A stretch of 64,000 nt of DNA from Fulvimarina pelagi HTCC2506 (GTDB lineage: Bacteria; Pseudomonadota; Alphaproteobacteria; Rhizobiales; Rhizobiaceae). This document shows positions 48,101 to 55,226 of this stretch, one piece after another; positions within the stretch are counted from its first letter, which is position 1; each line of letters opens with the position of its first letter. The stretch covers positions 62,001-126,000 of the forward strand of contig NZ_DS022272.1 of assembly GCF_000153705.1 (NCBI RefSeq). Direction: 5' to 3'. A program made the position numbers and the translations under genes. Below the pieces are notes generated by a model. That model was not told the DNA's origin, did not search any database, and was given only the letters and a program-made list of their open reading frames with translations.

Positions 48101-48771
48101 AGTACTTCGGCGACTGCCTCAATGAGAGCGTCCTCATGGAAGCGAATGGCACTCCGCTCGACGACCCAAGGCGATCCCGCCTTCTTTTCGAAAGCGGCCT
48201 TGAACTCCTCGTACTTGCCCTTGCGCTCGAGAAAGCGCTCCATGTCGGCGATGTACGGAAAATCGGCGCAGTAGCCGAGCTTCTCGTTGAAGACGCGGAT
48301 GAAGACCTGAAGGATGGCGCGCTCGTCGTTCGACGACGCCTTGCTGTCGACGTTGAAGAGCACGACGTCGGTCGGAATACGGGTCGCGCGATCGATGTCA
48401 GCCGAGAACATCGGGTCGACCACCTTCGACTTGAAGAAATCGAGCGCGGTCTTCATCGTCCCATTCTGCTCCACCGCCCGGTTTTCGAGGAGGTACGAGA
48501 TGATCTTGATGAAATGCGACTTACCGGAGCCGAAGAAGCCCGAAACCCAAACGCCGTTGCTGCATGCGGCATCGCCGCTGCGGGCGAGCGTCTCTGGGGC
48601 GAGGTAGGCCGATAGGAACTGGCGCATGTAGCGGTCGAGTTCCTGGGTGATGACGTACTCGTCGAGTTCTTGCCAGACGCTCTTGGCGTCGTCCTGGTCG
48701 GCCTTGATGACGCCGTTGATCTGACGGGAGATCGGACGGTCGAAGAGATCGGCAATGGTCGTGGAAGTCAT
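45157..48771 (-). CDS. brxC: BREX ATPase BrxC
   Basis: 1204 residues. Walker A GFFGSGKSH is at 78-86, preceded by the family opening (IADLFDRPISRQINGVIKADQ). A Walker B-like IVFLADEIGAFIG lies near 265. Long helical regions follow, and the C-terminal third has coiled-coil character. BrxC is the large ATPase required for BREX methylation and defence. Its ATG overlaps the brxB stop (ATGA). Confidence 0.95.
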   Translation of the reverse strand: MTSTTIADLFDRPISRQINGVIKADQDDAKSVWQELDEYVITQELDRYMRQFLSAYLAPETLARSGDAACSNGVWVSGFFGSGKSHFIKIISYLLENRAVEQNGTMKTALDFFKSKVVDPMFSADIDRATRIPTDVVLFNVDSKASSNDERAILQVFIRVFNEKLGYCADFPYIADMERFLERKGKYEEFKAAFEKKAGSPWVVERSAIRFHEDALIEAVAEVLGKPRSDAGDWLDKYEANFQPTPENFANWVAEYLARKGPDHRIVFLADEIGAFIGKNGKMMLNLQTITENLGTVCKGGAWVVVTSQANMEAILGEMRHAVEDDFSKIQGRFKARLSLSGSHADEVIQRRILAKKDELKPELKARYDTNGEILRHQVTFRDNRMTLRSYDGEEDFIRHYPFVPYQFQLVQKIFDASRTHGMTGAHLAKGERSMLDAFQTAAILNASKAVGALIPLHFFYPAIESFLEDIVRRAINGVVSNPALEPFDAEVLKTLFLIRYVDEISGNVDNLVTLFLDRIDADRVALRNKITASLKRLESETLVSRNGENFFFLTDEERDIGKEIKAVRLAPGEEKRLLGDLVFDDTLRCVDRGLFNYKVINSDLDVVRFVDGSPRSGPKDKAIPLKIVTPLADDYADFADASITMRSHDEVLVVLDNDNDLARDVYDYLKVEKYATQKMDGTQSESVKRIVRTRQHENSERRKRLNQSMESLIRNARVYVNGRRLDPKATTADAIVGEALDYYIANTFKKIGLLAHLSDDPIRDARVILTTSDDTLDLKDEDPNKAALNEVLDHIGLIERQSKQAVIFDIAEHFNKRPYGWGQRETVLLVVKLFRQGSADILMNSERLDRGQLSSEIDGANKWRKLVIQRRKMLDETTLHGARQLAKDVFGRMPGVGEDAIAEDIRLNLTNWQNDLKTWGALADDGELPGKATVATIQGIIAPIMQKRGSYELIEAFVAAKSELSGVFEDYEDLSDFHSSQKQAWYAMRKAVKEFAINEKEIEKDDAAARALASIKEILTLEAPYSRVREGSALIATVAEANRVLLEKRREHAFGIIDPLIAKIQTELDSVSAEAELRNRSLYPIQNIRKRIETTPSVSAIFMAQTEARDAYDDAFEVIAKAVKLAKERVKTAEPVGIGSQPQTPSGGFSETPVFRPRLVVQPSKLVSAGGYIESQAQVDDFIDRLRARLLEAVSKNERVEIR

Positions 48772-49358
48772 CTTGAGCCTTCGGAATCGCTGATAAGGCG
48801 GAAGGCGCGGTAGTAGGCGCTTTCCGGCATCGTATCGAAAAGTCGGAGGTACTGGCCGTCGTAGCGACCAGGGTAGAAGAACACGATCGGCACATGGCCG
48901 GTCCGGGAATGGAGCGCGTTCATCAAGTTATGCGTGCGAACGAGCGGATAGGACGCGCCGACACCGGTCACGAGAACGAAGCTGCAGGTCTCGATGGTCA
49001 CCGATTTCACGAAGGCTTCGGCGATCCGCTCCGGATCCATCTCCGCCGCGAGCGCCCTCGACACGGCGGCATCGCCCTTCGTGCGCTGCATTTCGATCGC
49101 CTTGTCGAGAAGTCTGCGCCCTTCGAGCATCGTCTTGACGAGATCGAGGAGATCGACATGGCAAGGACTGACCGGCGAAGCGTCGCCGCTGAGACGTCGG
49201 AGAAGGCGGTCGACGTGATCGCGCACGCGCAATTCGTCGGCGGGCGGATAGTCGAAGATCCAGTAGGGAATGTCACCGCCGAGTCGGCGGCCCGTCAGGA
49301 ACTCTTCGGACGTGATTTTTGCCTGAATCGCTCCAAGGCGCTTTTCAAGATCGCTCAT
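48768..49358 (-). CDS. brxB: BREX protein BrxB (DUF1788)
   Basis: 196 residues. It begins MSDLEKRLGAIQAKI and contains IPYWIFDYPPADEL, then VLVTGVGASYPLVRTHNLMNAL and VPIVFFYPGRYDGQYLRLF, the signature of DUF1788/BrxB. It overlaps the neighbours on both sides by 4 bases, tying it tightly to brxA and brxC. It is required in type I BREX; its biochemical role is not settled. Confidence 0.94.
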   Translation of the reverse strand: MSDLEKRLGAIQAKITSEEFLTGRRLGGDIPYWIFDYPPADELRVRDHVDRLLRRLSGDASPVSPCHVDLLDLVKTMLEGRRLLDKAIEMQRTKGDAAVSRALAAEMDPERIAEAFVKSVTIETCSFVLVTGVGASYPLVRTHNLMNALHSRTGHVPIVFFYPGRYDGQYLRLFDTMPESAYYRAFRLISDSEGSR

Positions 49359-49984
49359 AGAGACACCTGGATGCGATCGAGGGCAAGGTGATGGCGCCCC
49401 GCCTTGAGAGCGCGGATGACCGCCGCGTCGATCTCGACGGGACGTAGGATGTTGAGACGACCACCGGTCAGGAAGCCCACTTCGTGCAGCATGCGGAAGG
49501 CGGCGTCTCCGAGCTTGTCAACCGTCGACACCTTCCAGTGCGGCATTCGGGGATCGATGTCGTGGCAGCGATCGACGTAATCGATCCAGGCACGTCGAGG
49601 CAGATCGCCCTGTAGAACCCGGAAGCGATCCCGCACGATAGGCAGGAAGTCGGCGAAGAGAGCGCTATGCTGAATGGCGGCCGCGAAAACCGCCTGACTT
49701 GCGATCGACGCGGGGCTATCCGCGATGATATTCCAGACACCCGGATCGACCAGGTCCAATCGGCTGCGGATGAGGTTTGCCTGCCGCTTTGCCGTCGAAG
49801 GAGAGCGCTTCTGCAGGATGTTCTCCCGCTCGATCTTCCGCCGCCACTCGTCCCCATCGATACCATCAATCAGGAGCCGTGCGATCCGCCGACTCTCCGG
49901 GAGCATCAAGGCGCCGCCGGCGATGTCTGCTTTGTAGATCGGGGCATTCACGGAGCCGGCCATACGGATCCTGCTATTGATCAT
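49355..49984 (-). CDS. brxA: BREX protein BrxA (DUF1819)
   Basis: 209 residues. The region YKADIAGGALMLPESRRIARLLIDG is typical of BrxA, a small helical DNA-binding protein. The start may be the ATG at 49984 or at 49963 (MAGSVNAP); the first overlaps the preceding short gene by 11 bases. It is the first canonical BREX gene of the operon. Confidence 0.93.
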   Translation of the reverse strand: MINSRIRMAGSVNAPIYKADIAGGALMLPESRRIARLLIDGIDGDEWRRKIERENILQKRSPSTAKRQANLIRSRLDLVDPGVWNIIADSPASIASQAVFAAAIQHSALFADFLPIVRDRFRVLQGDLPRRAWIDYVDRCHDIDPRMPHWKVSTVDKLGDAAFRMLHEVGFLTGGRLNILRPVEIDAAVIRALKAGRHHLALDRIQVSL

Positions 49985-50183
49985 GCGGCCCCGCGTCCGT
50001 TCGTTCGCGTACCGACATCTGAAGGTGTTCTCGCACCAATTCCTCTACGATTTCGTAGGCGTGGCAGCGTCGATCGAGCGCCATCTTCTTCAAGGCAATT
50101 TTCACGTCCGCATCCAGGTAAATGAGCATCGACTCTCGTCCGTCGGTGCGTCCTCCTTGATCTGACCCCGCTCGTTTCGCCAT
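49974..50183 (-). CDS. Short DNA-binding-like protein (possible ribbon-helix-helix) heading the BREX operon
   Basis: The start is chosen at the ATG at 50183 (MAKRAGSDQGG), giving 69 residues; a longer frame begins at 50264. The core MLIYLDADVKIALKKMALDRR, then HAYEIVEELVREHLQ, has the strand-helix-helix pattern of ribbon-helix-helix repressors. It overlaps brxA by 11 bases. A perfect 6+6 inverted repeat lies 34 bases upstream of its start. This suggests an autoregulator of the BREX operon in place of the usual BrxR-type repressor; that role is inferred. Confidence 0.6.
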   Translation of the reverse strand: MAKRAGSDQGGRTDGRESMLIYLDADVKIALKKMALDRRCHAYEIVEELVREHLQMSVRERTDAGPHDQ

Positions 50184-50216
50184 AAGGTACCCAGCTACTT
50201 GCAACTTGCAGACATC

Positions 50217-50256
50217 CAGATAGCCGTTTATCTGATTCGCTGGCGGTTGTGTTATA
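50217..50256 (-). promoter_or_regulatory. Candidate BREX promoter and operator
   Basis: On the minus strand a TATAAC -10-like hexamer (50256-50251) is followed by the inverted repeat CAGATA-N6-TATCTG (50234-50217), then the start of the short regulator-like gene at 50183. The palindrome would fall in the 5' leader, a usual place for autorepression. No good -35 element is seen. Confidence 0.4.
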
Positions 50257-50449
50257 CCTCTCATGCAGCGCAGCCACAGGTAAACGAAATACTATCAAAA
50301 TCGGCATGACCTACGCATTGAGAAAGATTGTGACGAAGAAGGAGCCGCACCGGCTGGAACGCCGGTAGCGATCGTCGTTACGCGCCCGCAGACCGGGCCG
50401 ATCTTTTCTCGCCGGACGCCCTGTCCGGCCGCTTCCGAGGTCATGCGTC

Positions 50450-51250
50450 ATGAGCCCGACGCGCTTTCTCATCCTGTCCGATCTCCACCAGAACGACGGC
50501 GGCCGTCTGTTCGACCCTGCGGCTGAGATCACCGCGCCGTTCGACGTCGCGATCGTCGCCGGCGACTGTGCGGGCCGCCTGACGTCATCGATCGCTTGGC
50601 TCGGCGAGCGCTTCGCGGGCACGCCAACGATCTACGTACCCGGAAACCATGATTTCTACAGGAGCGGCGGACCCTTCGGCTTCACGTTCGAGAACGAGCT
50701 TGCCGCCGGCCGGGATCTTGCGGCACGTCTCGGCGTCACGCTTCTGTCCGATGACGTCGCACATTTCGGCGACATCCGGATCCTCGGGTCGACTCTGTGG
50801 ACGGACCTTCGGTCACGGCAGCACGCCAGCAGGCGGCACGCCTTCGCTGAAGCGAACCGATGGATGAACGATTTTCGTTTCATCCATCGCAATTCGTCGA
50901 CGCGACGCTCGCGGCGGATTACGCCTAACGAGACCCTCGATTGGCACCGGGCGTCCATGCGCTTCCTAGGTGAAGCGTTCGCTGACGGCGACGACCCTGC
51001 TCGGACAATCGTCGTTACGCACCACGCGCCCAGCCCGCGATCGTTGTCGATCCCGGACGACAGGCTGAACCATTGCTATGCGAGCGACCTCGAATCGGAG
51101 ATCGCGTCCTGGTGCCCGGCGCTATGGGTCCATGGCCACATTCATGCTGCTTCTGACTATCGCATCGGCGCAACGCGGATCATCGCGAACCCGCTCGGTC
51201 GTGCGGATGAGCGATCCGGCTTCGACGCGAACTTCGTCACCGAAGTCTGA
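50450..51250 (+). CDS. Calcineurin-like metallophosphoesterase
   Basis: 266 residues with the full metallophosphoesterase motif set in order: SDLHQND (11-16), AGDC near 37, GNHD (65-68), THHAPS near 190 and HGHIH near 230. It is cytosolic with no signal peptide. Substrate cannot be told; such proteins act on nucleic acids, nucleotides or phosphoproteins. It is divergent from the BREX operon and convergent with the 205-aa ORF. A decayed second copy of its C-terminus lies at 54182-54378. Confidence 0.88.
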   Translation: MSPTRFLILSDLHQNDGGRLFDPAAEITAPFDVAIVAGDCAGRLTSSIAWLGERFAGTPTIYVPGNHDFYRSGGPFGFTFENELAAGRDLAARLGVTLLSDDVAHFGDIRILGSTLWTDLRSRQHASRRHAFAEANRWMNDFRFIHRNSSTRRSRRITPNETLDWHRASMRFLGEAFADGDDPARTIVVTHHAPSPRSLSIPDDRLNHCYASDLESEIASWCPALWVHGHIHAASDYRIGATRIIANPLGRADERSGFDANFVTEV

Positions 51251-51291
51251 CTACACAGACCTCGGTGAGGGAAAGTCCCCGTCGGCATCCG

Positions 51292-51840
51292 TCAGACGCC
51301 ATACATCGTCAGCCATTCAACGAAATGGGCACGGCTCTCCTCGGGAAGCGGCGGAATGGGCTTGGCGCCACTTTCATCGTAATCATTCGAAGAACCCTCC
51401 ATGCTCGCAACCTCGTTCAGGTACTCGGCCCGGATCTTCTGCGGGTATTGATCGTCCCCACTCATAAGGTCGCCGAAGCGGCCGAAGAATTCGATCTGTG
51501 AAAACGTGACGAGGGCCGCGTTAAGGCGATTGACGCCTTCGTCGTCCGAGACGGCGCCGGCCCTCATTTCCTCGACTATCTCTTCGGTCTCTTTAGCGAC
51601 CGCCTCCCAATCCTTGTCGGACCGGCCGGGGGGCGAATAGGGGAGCACGTCACGGATGAAATTCAAAACTTCATCACGGGTGGCCTTCCAGACGAACGCT
51701 ACGAATCCACCGCCAATTCCCCCAGGGGCGTCGCCGTAACTGCTGAAGCCCCACGCATGATCCGGTACGGTCGCGCCGTTCTCTGGGTCGATCTCAGACC
51801 AGGCTTTCTCCGCATGCTCAATCTTCTGTTCGATGTCCAT
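51292..51840 (-). CDS. Acidic protein downstream of the DUF262 nuclease
   Basis: The start is taken at the ATG at 51840 (MDIEQKIEHAEKAW), 58 bases after the DUF262 gene; a longer frame to 51909 overlaps that gene by 11. The 182 residues are strongly acidic, with GFSSYGDAPGGIGGGFVAFVW, a helical centre (WEAVAKETEEIVEEMRAG) and a C-terminus SRAHFVEWLTMYGV. No family is recognised. Co-direction and closeness suggest it is made together with the nuclease, perhaps as partner or immunity factor, but this is speculation. Confidence 0.65.
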   Translation of the reverse strand: MDIEQKIEHAEKAWSEIDPENGATVPDHAWGFSSYGDAPGGIGGGFVAFVWKATRDEVLNFIRDVLPYSPPGRSDKDWEAVAKETEEIVEEMRAGAVSDDEGVNRLNAALVTFSQIEFFGRFGDLMSGDDQYPQKIRAEYLNEVASMEGSSNDYDESGAKPIPPLPEESRAHFVEWLTMYGV

Positions 51841-51898
51841 CAGACTCGACTTCCCTTCCAAGCGTCGACAGTTCCGCTCTTCGTTTCGGTGATTCGTG

Positions 51899-53647
51899 TC
51901 AACTCGCATCGACCTTCAGGACGCTCGCAATTCGGCTAGACAAGGCTGCGCGACGATTGGCGAAGAAGTCGCCGAACCCAACAATCGTCGAAGGCACGTC
52001 TCCGAGTAGATGCGCATTACGATAGCTACTGCGTTGTTCGGAAGACGGGTACTGCCCCTCCATCCAGACACTCGGCATCTTCGCCCGCTTTTCGTTGTTG
52101 ATCGACCCGAGCAGAAGCTGGAGGTTCGGGAGCAGTTCGAACTCCCGCTGATAGGCTTCGACGGTCTCGGCATCGAGCCCAGCTTTCTCGAGCTTTCTTT
52201 TGTGAAATTCGGCGCGCGGGAAGACGTGGTCGACATGCGTGATGTTGCCGGTCTGCACGAACGGAAAAATGAGGGATAGCAGCGGGAAGACCCGTTTGTC
52301 GCCGAAGGGCATGATCGAAAGCTCATCGATCTCGTCTTGCGAGAACGACAGGGATTTACCCCTTCGGCGCATGTCCGTGTAGATGTGCTTGTCGGGGAAG
52401 CGCTCTCGTCCATGGTCGGCGATGATGGAACGCAGCGCGACGAGGAGCGTGTCCAATCCGCTGCCCCATATGCCGGACGATTTGAGAAGGCTTCGGACCA
52501 ACCACTCTCTGACCGCGTCGCGATCTTCCGCGAACTTCGCGCTCGTTAGGTACGGTTCGCCGTGTCCTGCGCGATGGAGGTAGTACGCGATCGGGAGGAT
52601 AGCACTGTCGGCACGAAGTGAAGCCGCGGACAGGCCGAAGGTCGAAAGGAGGCGGACGGTAAGGACGAGTGAGTTTCGAATCTCCTTCCACCCGTTCTCG
52701 AGAGCGTTCATGTTGGCCTTGTTGAAGTTCTCGACCTTGAATCCGACGTTCTTGTCGCAAAGCATGAGCCCTGCCTTCAGGACGACGTCCTTGGAGAACG
52801 CGAAGCCGTCCCCGATCTGGTTGATCTCGTCGACGAGAGAATGGATCTCCTCGCGGGCATCGTACCTGCTCCATTGCGCGGTCGCGATCGAGAGAAGAAG
52901 GTCGGAATAGGACAGCACGGTGCCGCCGCTGTTGAGACGGATGAAGATGTTCAGGACCCGGTCGAGTTCCTGGCTCTTCTCTTCGTAGAAGGCGACGAGT
53001 TTGTCGGAATGGACAACCCGATGAAGGCGATCGAGAGTCTCGAAGGCGTCGTTCAGGTTTTCGGGCGGAACGCGTCCGTTCAGCCACTTGAGCATCTCGG
53101 GCCCGCTCTTCATCTCGAGTATCTTTCCCACTCGAAACCAACAGGCGCCGCCCGTATCCTTGGTATCGTCCTCCTCGATCCTGAACGCGAAATCGTACCG
53201 CGCTCCCGCCTCGTCGACTTCGGCTCCGGAAAGGAGGTTCAGGTAGAGCTTCCGCTTCGGGAAGGCGGAACTGTTGGTCCACCACTTACCCGGCAGTTTG
53301 AGCGCCATCGATCCGCGAATGCCGATGTTCAGCGCGGTGAGACGCTGCTGACCATCGAGAACCGCGGTCAGCGGACCCGCGGGGCGATCCTCGAGCCGGT
53401 CGCAATGTGCGTGATCCTTCTCGTGGTAGTCCCGCATGAACTGGTAGAATTGATATTCGTCCGCGCTTTCCTGCTCGACGCGCCAATAGAGGAACGTGCC
53501 GAACGGATATCCCTGCATGATGCTGTCGAACAGGCGGCAGATCTGATCCGGCCGCCAGACAAATTCCCGTTGAATGGCAGGTAGCGCGAACCGCTTGTCA
53601 CGTATGCTCTCCAACGTATCTTTGATCGTCCCGCCAGTCTGGTACAT
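51899..53647 (-). CDS. DUF262-DUF1524 nuclease, GmrSD/BrxU-like
   Basis: The start is at the ATG at 53647 (MYQTGGTIKDTLESI) behind AGGAG, giving 582 residues. The N-terminal DUF262 domain shows FALPAIQREFVWRPDQI (about 20-36), a Ser/Tyr-rich LYW strand and the ParB/Srx-type VLDGQQRLTALN near 103, expected to bind and hydrolyse nucleotide. The C-terminal DUF1524 carries an HNH-like motif (HVDHVFPRAEF near 470) followed by LLPNLQLLLGSINNEKRAKM. This is the single-chain layout of type IV modification-dependent restriction enzymes such as BrxU, which is found with BREX. A similar role here is likely from family and context. Confidence 0.88.
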   Translation of the reverse strand: MYQTGGTIKDTLESIRDKRFALPAIQREFVWRPDQICRLFDSIMQGYPFGTFLYWRVEQESADEYQFYQFMRDYHEKDHAHCDRLEDRPAGPLTAVLDGQQRLTALNIGIRGSMALKLPGKWWTNSSAFPKRKLYLNLLSGAEVDEAGARYDFAFRIEEDDTKDTGGACWFRVGKILEMKSGPEMLKWLNGRVPPENLNDAFETLDRLHRVVHSDKLVAFYEEKSQELDRVLNIFIRLNSGGTVLSYSDLLLSIATAQWSRYDAREEIHSLVDEINQIGDGFAFSKDVVLKAGLMLCDKNVGFKVENFNKANMNALENGWKEIRNSLVLTVRLLSTFGLSAASLRADSAILPIAYYLHRAGHGEPYLTSAKFAEDRDAVREWLVRSLLKSSGIWGSGLDTLLVALRSIIADHGRERFPDKHIYTDMRRRGKSLSFSQDEIDELSIMPFGDKRVFPLLSLIFPFVQTGNITHVDHVFPRAEFHKRKLEKAGLDAETVEAYQREFELLPNLQLLLGSINNEKRAKMPSVWMEGQYPSSEQRSSYRNAHLLGDVPSTIVGFGDFFANRRAALSSRIASVLKVDAS

Positions 53648-53853
53648 ATGATTCTCGCTCCTGCACGCCTTGCGGACACCTGTTACCCAAATGAACGTGT
53701 GTCTACAACCTCGGCTAACAGTCTGCCTGCGCAGCCGAAAACGGTTCGGGAACGCACTAGAAAACACCGACGGATCTAGGCGATAGGGACGTGCGTCATC
53801 GCCGGGCATCCCAAGAATTATGATGCTGATTCATGGTCCGTCCCTAACGAGAA

Positions 53854-53880
53854 AAGGGCCCGTCTTTGAGACGAGCCCTT
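53854..53880 (-). terminator. Rho-independent terminator after the CsbD-like gene
   Basis: On the minus strand AAGGGCTCGTCT pairs with AGACGGGCCCTT across a CAA loop (12 pairs, one U-G), followed directly by TTTT. It lies 28 bases after the CsbD-like stop. Confidence 0.8.
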
Positions 53881-53907
53881 CGAAGATCATCACATACGAA
53901 CGCTAGG

Positions 53908-54090
53908 TCAGGCTGTCTGATCCTTGACGGCATCCTTGATCTTACCGGCGTTCTTCTCGGTCTTGCCTTCAGTCGCCTGGGCCTTGCCCTTGGCTTTCAT
54001 CTCGCGGTTGTCGATCGTGTCGCCGGCGGCCTCGCGGGCCTTGCCTGCCGCTTCCTTCGTCGCGCCTTTGACTTCGTGCTTGTCGACCAT
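53908..54090 (-). CDS. CsbD-like stress protein
   Basis: The start is at the ATG at 54090 (MVDKHEVKGATKEAAGKAREA) behind AAAGGATG, giving 60 residues. The composition (Lys, Ala, Glu, Gly repeats such as KGATKEAAGKA and KGKAQATEGKTEKNAGK) is typical of CsbD, a small helical general-stress protein common in alphaproteobacteria. A good terminator follows, so it is a single-gene unit. It is unrelated by function to its defence neighbours. Confidence 0.85.
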   Translation of the reverse strand: MVDKHEVKGATKEAAGKAREAAGDTIDNREMKAKGKAQATEGKTEKNAGKIKDAVKDQTA

Positions 54091-54181
54091 GGCTGGACAT
54101 CCTTTCTGCCCGCATATCGGGCGTTCGAAGGACAAACGCGGTCGGCGATCGCGACGTTCCGCCGGATCCGGGGTTCTCCAG

Positions 54182-54378
54182 GACGCTCTCCGACCACTGA
54201 ACCAATGTTACGCATCCAACCTCAAGTACGAGATCGACCACTGGCAGCCCGCGCTCTGGCTCCACAGCCACATTCACGCCTGCCGCTGATATCTCCTCTG
54301 CGGTAAGCGGATCCTCGCGAACCCACTCGGCCTATCGAACGAGGCGACAGGGTTAAACGCGAATTGCGTCGTTTCCAT
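54182..54378 (+). pseudogene. Remnant of a second metallophosphoesterase gene (C-terminal fragment)
   Basis: One frame reads LNQCYASNLKYEI, then PALWLHSHIHA, a TGA at 54287-54289, then KRILANPLGLSNEATGLNANCV. Each block matches the C-terminus of the intact phosphoesterase encoded at 50450 (LNHCYASDLESEI, PALWVHGHIHA, TRIIANPLGRADERSGFDANFV). The rest of the gene is missing, the first His-adjacent Gly is Ser, and the TGA breaks the frame. It is therefore a decayed, truncated paralogue in the same orientation. This also explains the gene-free stretch 54091-54407. Confidence 0.85.
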
Positions 54379-54407
54379 CAACGCGGTCGAAACGCTCGCA
54401 TGCCACG

Positions 54408-54977
54408 ATGCAGGGCAACGTAACCAGCCTCGAAAGCAGATTCATGAAGGACCCATTCTCCGCCGCCGCGGTTGCCGATGCGATCGACCGCTTGCCGTCC
54501 CAATCGACGAAAACGGTCAAGGCGATGCGCGATCGAGGCAGGCAGAAGGGGCTGAACGATTTGGTCGCGGCATGCGACGCCGAACTTTCGAAAAGGCCGA
54601 TCGAGTACGACGGCGATACCGCAAGGAAAATGATCGCGGCGGAGGCTGCCGTCGAGCTTTTCGACCTACCTTCGGCGACGCGGTACGCGTTTTCCCAGTT
54701 CAAGGAGGCTTCACGCGACGAGCGGCGCATTCTCGCGTGGATCGCCGCAAATCCTGGCGGATCCTACGCAGATGCCCTTAAGGCTTACGGTAAGGGCGAT
54801 CTCTCCTTAACCATTGGGCATCTCGTCTACGAACGATACGGCTGTTTCGCGCGCTTCGTCGAAGACCACGAGGATCAGTCTTCCGTCCTGATCCAGAAGG
54901 AGCGCGGCGACGGTAGCGTCCGCTATACGATACGCCCGGAGGTCATCCCGATTTTCAAGCAACTCGCTGTGATATGA
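54408..54977 (+). CDS. Uncharacterised 189-residue protein
   Basis: The start is either the ATG at 54408 (MQGNVTSLESRF) or at 54444 (MKDPFSAAAVADAI); neither has a strong ribosome site. The N-terminal half is helical (KAMRDRGRQKGLNDLVAACDAEL). The C-terminal half (SYADALKAYGKGDLSLTIGHLVYERYGCF, then YTIRPEVIPIFKQL) has the shape of a winged helix. It may bind DNA, but no family is recognised. It stands between the phosphoesterase remnant and the diguanylate cyclase. Confidence 0.65.
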   Translation: MQGNVTSLESRFMKDPFSAAAVADAIDRLPSQSTKTVKAMRDRGRQKGLNDLVAACDAELSKRPIEYDGDTARKMIAAEAAVELFDLPSATRYAFSQFKEASRDERRILAWIAANPGGSYADALKAYGKGDLSLTIGHLVYERYGCFARFVEDHEDQSSVLIQKERGDGSVRYTIRPEVIPIFKQLAVI

Positions 54978-55226
54978 GCGAGGCGGTCGACAGTGGAAGC
55001 ACCCGGATAGTCTTAATGCCCCGTTTTGTCAGCTTGTATCGAATGAAGTGCCAAATACGGCGCTCTAATAATTGGCTGAAGCTTTTCGCTAAGCAAGTAT
55101 TATTATATTTCAAGCTGTCGAAATCTGCTGGCTGAATTCATCGGTCACACCTTTTTTAAGGGACAGAATTAAAGAGAAAGAAAGAACGCAGTGCGATCTC
55201 TGGTGAGCGAACGGGGATCCTAAGCG
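54978..55226. other. AT-rich intergenic stretch before the diguanylate cyclase gene
   Basis: About 250 bases, clearly lower in G+C than the flanks (for instance the A/T tract at 55098-55112). A weak inverted repeat CAGCTTG/CAAGCTG spans about 85 bases. No gene is seen; it probably holds the promoter of the next gene. Confidence 0.4.

Noticed and set aside
35870..50000. Direct repeat of the tRNA-Arg 3' end as attachment site
   Set aside because: No second copy of the CCTGTCGGGATCACCA block was spotted by eye in the window; a computed search is needed before claiming one.
55020..55125. TGTCAGCTTG / CAAGCTGTCG as transposon ends
   Set aside because: Only seven bases match, spacing is under 100 bases, and there is no target duplication.
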